A stretch of 29,935 nt of DNA from Chromera velia. Its lineage: Eukaryota > Sar > Chromeraceae. The notes below the pieces were generated by a model. The model was not told where the DNA came from and made no database searches. It saw nothing but the letters and a program-made list of their open reading frames with translations. Shown here piece by piece: positions 27,382 through 29,935 of this stretch (position 1 is the first letter of the stretch; each line of letters begins with the position of its first letter). The stretch lies in NCBI GenBank assembly GCA_018398765.1, contig JAHBMJ010001496.1:1-29935 (forward strand), in the 5' to 3' direction. Both the position numbers and the translations under genes were made by a program.

Positions 27382-28684
27382 GTCGGTTTTGTAGGGTACT
27401 ATTAAATTAAAATTAAATAATTAATTGGATCTTTCTTATAGATCGAACTTTTTACGTACATCTAGAACTATAGACATCATACAGACTAAATTTAACTTTA
27501 AAATGTATAATTACTAACTTAAAAGTCACAAAAGTTTATAAGTCGAATTTTATTCCAAAAAAAGTTATAAAACTAAGTGTATAGATCACATCCAGCACTT
27601 ATAACGTACGTAACATCAGGATCAGATGCAACCATGCGGACCAAATGTTACATTTCAAGTTGCTGTCAGCCAGTCCGACTCAGCCTACGATTTTAAGGCC
27701 TCATCTAGAGCTTCATACTAAGTTCATAGTAGTTGGTTGGCGTTTAACGGCAATTATAGTACACAAGCAGTTTGCTTGCTCTCCCTGTGAAAGCTAGGCA
27801 ACTATGCAGCGTTGACTCGCCGTTGATCGACCCCCTTATTCATTGGCCCCTTCAACGCATAGGCGGCGCAGCAGTGCTGAGAGATCATAGTTAAGATTTC
27901 ATGTGCGATACAGGCATTCGATATTGGCTCATGCATCAAACTAAGCGAGGCTGATGCTGCAAAAGAATCCGGACATGCCCATTGTCTAACACATGCATGC
28001 AACCACAAACGCGCATACAGACAGACCGTGACAAATCCACACTTGCACACCTCCCTCCATGCGATTGACAATCTAGTTGACAATTTGGCATTGGACTGGG
28101 CCGCGACTCCCCTCACCGCCGCTTGCCTGCCCCCGACTGCGACGCCATGGATGTGTGTATTTTGACATGAAACAGATGGACTACACAAGCATGAAGTGGG
28201 TTGGATGCGATAACATCAAGACAAGAAAAACCAAAACACAGCATGAATGCCGGCGGATTGACCCGATGGCAGGTGGACTCGGGAAGAGGTGACATCAACA
28301 GCTTCACGATCCTGTTGTGTCTGGGTCTTTTCTGAAATTCTCCAAAATCCTTGCGGCTAGTTGTCTTTTTCGTTCTGTGCACTTTCTCTCCTTTCCCAGT
28401 CTCTGTTTTGCTTGACACTGGGAAAGGTGGAACACTTAAGACAGGGAGAAGGTGTCGAACGGTGATGCTCCAGCATTGACTCTTCTGGACGACAGCAAAG
28501 GAGAGAAAAGGAGTACGATGAAAATTAAAATTCAGTGAAAGCTCGTCCATCGGACTCCTGTTGCGTTTGTGTGACGGTGCGCTCGATGGAGGGGCCAACG
28601 GTGGTAAAGGGAGACTTGGGAGGGGGTCTGCTGTCTGTCTGTCTGTCTGATGGGAGAGAAATAAATGAAAACGAAACAATTAAT
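27382..28684. other. AT-rich then mixed spacer, no supported gene
   Basis: 27390-27620 is AT-rich and non-coding. A 188-codon open frame on the minus strand (28679-28113) directly follows the stop of the acidic-protein gene and covers its 3' flank. It has no recognisable motif and begins in a CAGA/TCTG microsatellite (28629-28649), so I treat it as chance. Confidence 0.5.
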
Positions 28685-29935
28685 TCACGAAAATCCCATG
28701 CTGCTCTCTTCGCACTCGGGCTCCTCCTCGTCGGAATTTTCCTCTCCCCCCTCTTCTTCTTCATCGTCTTCTTCTGACTCCAGGACCTCCTCTTCCTCGT
28801 CTTCTTCTTCTTCTGATTCATCCTCTGATCTCTCCTCTTCATCGTCCTCACCCTCCAGTTCGCTTTCCTCCTCTTCTTCTTCCCCGTCCATTTCGCTTTC
28901 CTCCTCTTTCTCGTCCTCCTCCACTTTGTCTCCCTCCTCCATTTCGCTGTCCTCTTTCTCCTCTTCGTCCCCCCCTACTGCATCCACCTCCCCTTCGCCC
29001 CCTCTTCGTTTCTGCTTGGGGCTGCGGCCATTCGAGACCCTTCTGCTGACCTCCTCGTCCATTCCTTCCTCCTCTCCGGACTCTTCTGCTGAGTCACTCG
29101 ATGAATCACTTTCTATCTCTTCTTCTTCTTCCTCTTCTTCCTCACTGACAGTGTCTGTCTGCTGGGAGGAAGAGAAAAAGGGAAGAAAACGGGAAAGCGA
29201 GAACAGAGACTGAGACTGTCCACTCCTCTCTGCAGCACCCCCCCGACGTCCCTTAGTCTCCCCGGAAGGGTTCATGTCTAGAGACGAACACACAGTCGTC
29301 TTTGCAACCTTCGAGGGCCTCTCTCCTCCCTCATTCTCCTCCTCACTCTTCCCTACCTCTCCCTCTGCCCCCCCAAGAACGCCAGGGCCTCTTTTCGACC
29401 GTCCGCTGGTCGGACTGGGACCCTTTTCTCTATTTTCGGCGTCCACTGGGGGAAGAGCGAGGACGAGAGAATTCTCTTTCCCCACCTCTCCCGACGAGGC
29501 TGGCCCTCCCTCAAGGGCCGCATACGCTACCCGTCGTACCTCTCGCCCCCTCCTTCCCCTACCGTTGTCAGTCTCTCCTTCATCTCCAGACAACGAAGGG
29601 AGACAACGTCGACGGCCGTGCTCATTCTCTCTCTCATCCCTCCCCGTGTCCATTTCGGGACCCGCCCCTACCGACTCTCCCTTCCTCATACTGAGGGGGT
29701 CTCTACCCCCACCGAACAGCTTCAGACCCTGAGAGAACCAGGACCAGACCGTCCCTCTCTCAGGCTTCCCCTCTGTCTCTGGCTCTCTCACACCCCCTCC
29801 CACACTAGAAGGAAGCGCCAGGGCGCTGCTGCTTCTGTTCGATGCGTCCCCCAGAACTGCCTTCGCTTTCTGCTGTTGGGAACAGCTGGAGTCAGGCTCC
29901 TCTGAGTCGGACTCGATCTCTATCACCCCCCCCCC
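28685..29935 (-). CDS. acidic, Ser/Glu-rich nuclear-type protein, 5' end outside window
   Basis: The frame is open from the window edge to TGA 28687-28685, more than 410 codons. The first visible residues (VIEIESDSEEPDSS) match the SUMO-interacting motif pattern (two aliphatics, x, aliphatic, then acidic/serine). A middle region is Gly/Arg/Ser/Pro-rich with basic clusters such as NGRGRRGREVRR and GRSPKQKRRGG that could be nuclear localisation signals. The last roughly 150 residues are dominated by Glu and Asp with interspersed Ser, ending CEESSMGFS. Such acidic tails occur in chromatin and nucleolar proteins, but no enzymatic domain is visible. The true start, and possibly introns, lie beyond 29935. 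The visible part could be one large last exon. A C-run at the very edge (29926-29935) may be a sequencing limit. Confidence 0.7.
   Translation of the reverse strand, partial: GGGVIEIESDSEEPDSSCSQQQKAKAVLGDASNRSSSALALPSSVGGGVREPETEGKPERGTVWSWFSQGLKLFGGGRDPLSMRKGESVGAGPEMDTGRDERENEHGRRRCLPSLSGDEGETDNGRGRRGREVRRVAYAALEGGPASSGEVGKENSLVLALPPVDAENREKGPSPTSGRSKRGPGVLGGAEGEVGKSEEENEGGERPSKVAKTTVCSSLDMNPSGETKGRRGGAAERSGQSQSLFSLSRFLPFFSSSQQTDTVSEEEEEEEEEIESDSSSDSAEESGEEEGMDEEVSRRVSNGRSPKQKRRGGEGEVDAVGGDEEEKEDSEMEEGDKVEEDEKEEESEMDGEEEEEESELEGEDDEEERSEDESEEEEDEEEEVLESEEDDEEEEGGEENSDEEEPECEESSMGFS

Noticed and set aside
28113-28679. 188-codon minus-strand ORF after the acidic-protein stop
   Set aside because: It starts in a TCTG/CAGA microsatellite, lies in the expected 3' UTR and has no recognisable feature.

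Overview
This window is nuclear DNA from a eukaryote. It has spliced genes with GT-AG introns, no bacterial operon structure, very abundant microsatellites (CA/GA, TCTG, GGAT, GAAA, GGAA), decayed non-LTR retrotransposons, and AT-rich spacers between GC-richer genes. No rRNA, tRNA or CRISPR array was found. Intron-rich genes beside intronless ones, plus an N-terminus resembling a secondary-plastid leader, suggest a complex alga or related protist (chromerid/alveolate-like). That is inference; no diagnostic marker is present.

Layout. 1-2.45 kb: microsatellites and a 239-bp segmental duplication, ending in a repeat tail. 2.70-4.56 kb (-): a 5'-truncated non-LTR retrotransposon pseudogene with reverse transcriptase motifs and a C-terminal CCHC knuckle. 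5.74-10.94 kb (-): a nine-exon gene for a 459-residue secreted or organelle-targeted protein. I reconstructed it from splice sites that are phase-consistent at all eight junctions; most of its introns are filled with microsatellites, including a 760-bp homopurine tract. 11.58-13.11 kb (+): an intronless amidase-signature hydrolase of 512 residues, the only confidently named enzyme. 13.1-14.1 kb: dispersed repeats. 14.1-16.03 kb (+): a second multi-exon gene of unknown function with very small exons. 16.25-17.17 kb: CAGA and GGAA/GAAA tracts with one unresolved base. 17.4-17.93 kb (-): a possible first exon and open frames. 18.35-18.80 kb: an unusual cluster of an approximately 110-bp tandem duplication and an 18-bp motif. 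19.33-21.21 kb (+): a small ORF with two 50-codon repeats, then an intronless NYN (PIN-like) nuclease gene with an in-frame TGA followed by a coding-like extension. 22.25-27.38 kb: a transposon-rich block with inverted ends, CCTAA arrays, a decayed ORF and two 3' ends of the same retrotransposon family as at 2.7-4.6 kb. 28.69-29.94 kb (-): the C-terminal part of an acidic, nuclear-type protein whose 5' end lies beyond the window.

Nothing indicates that the genes form a pathway. The -strand nine-exon gene and the + strand amidase are divergent across a 636-bp intergenic region that could hold both promoters. The most original signals are the 18-bp motif cluster, the conserved core embedded in TCTG arrays at three loci, the TGA-interrupted NYN gene, and the inverted-ended 4.5-kb block.
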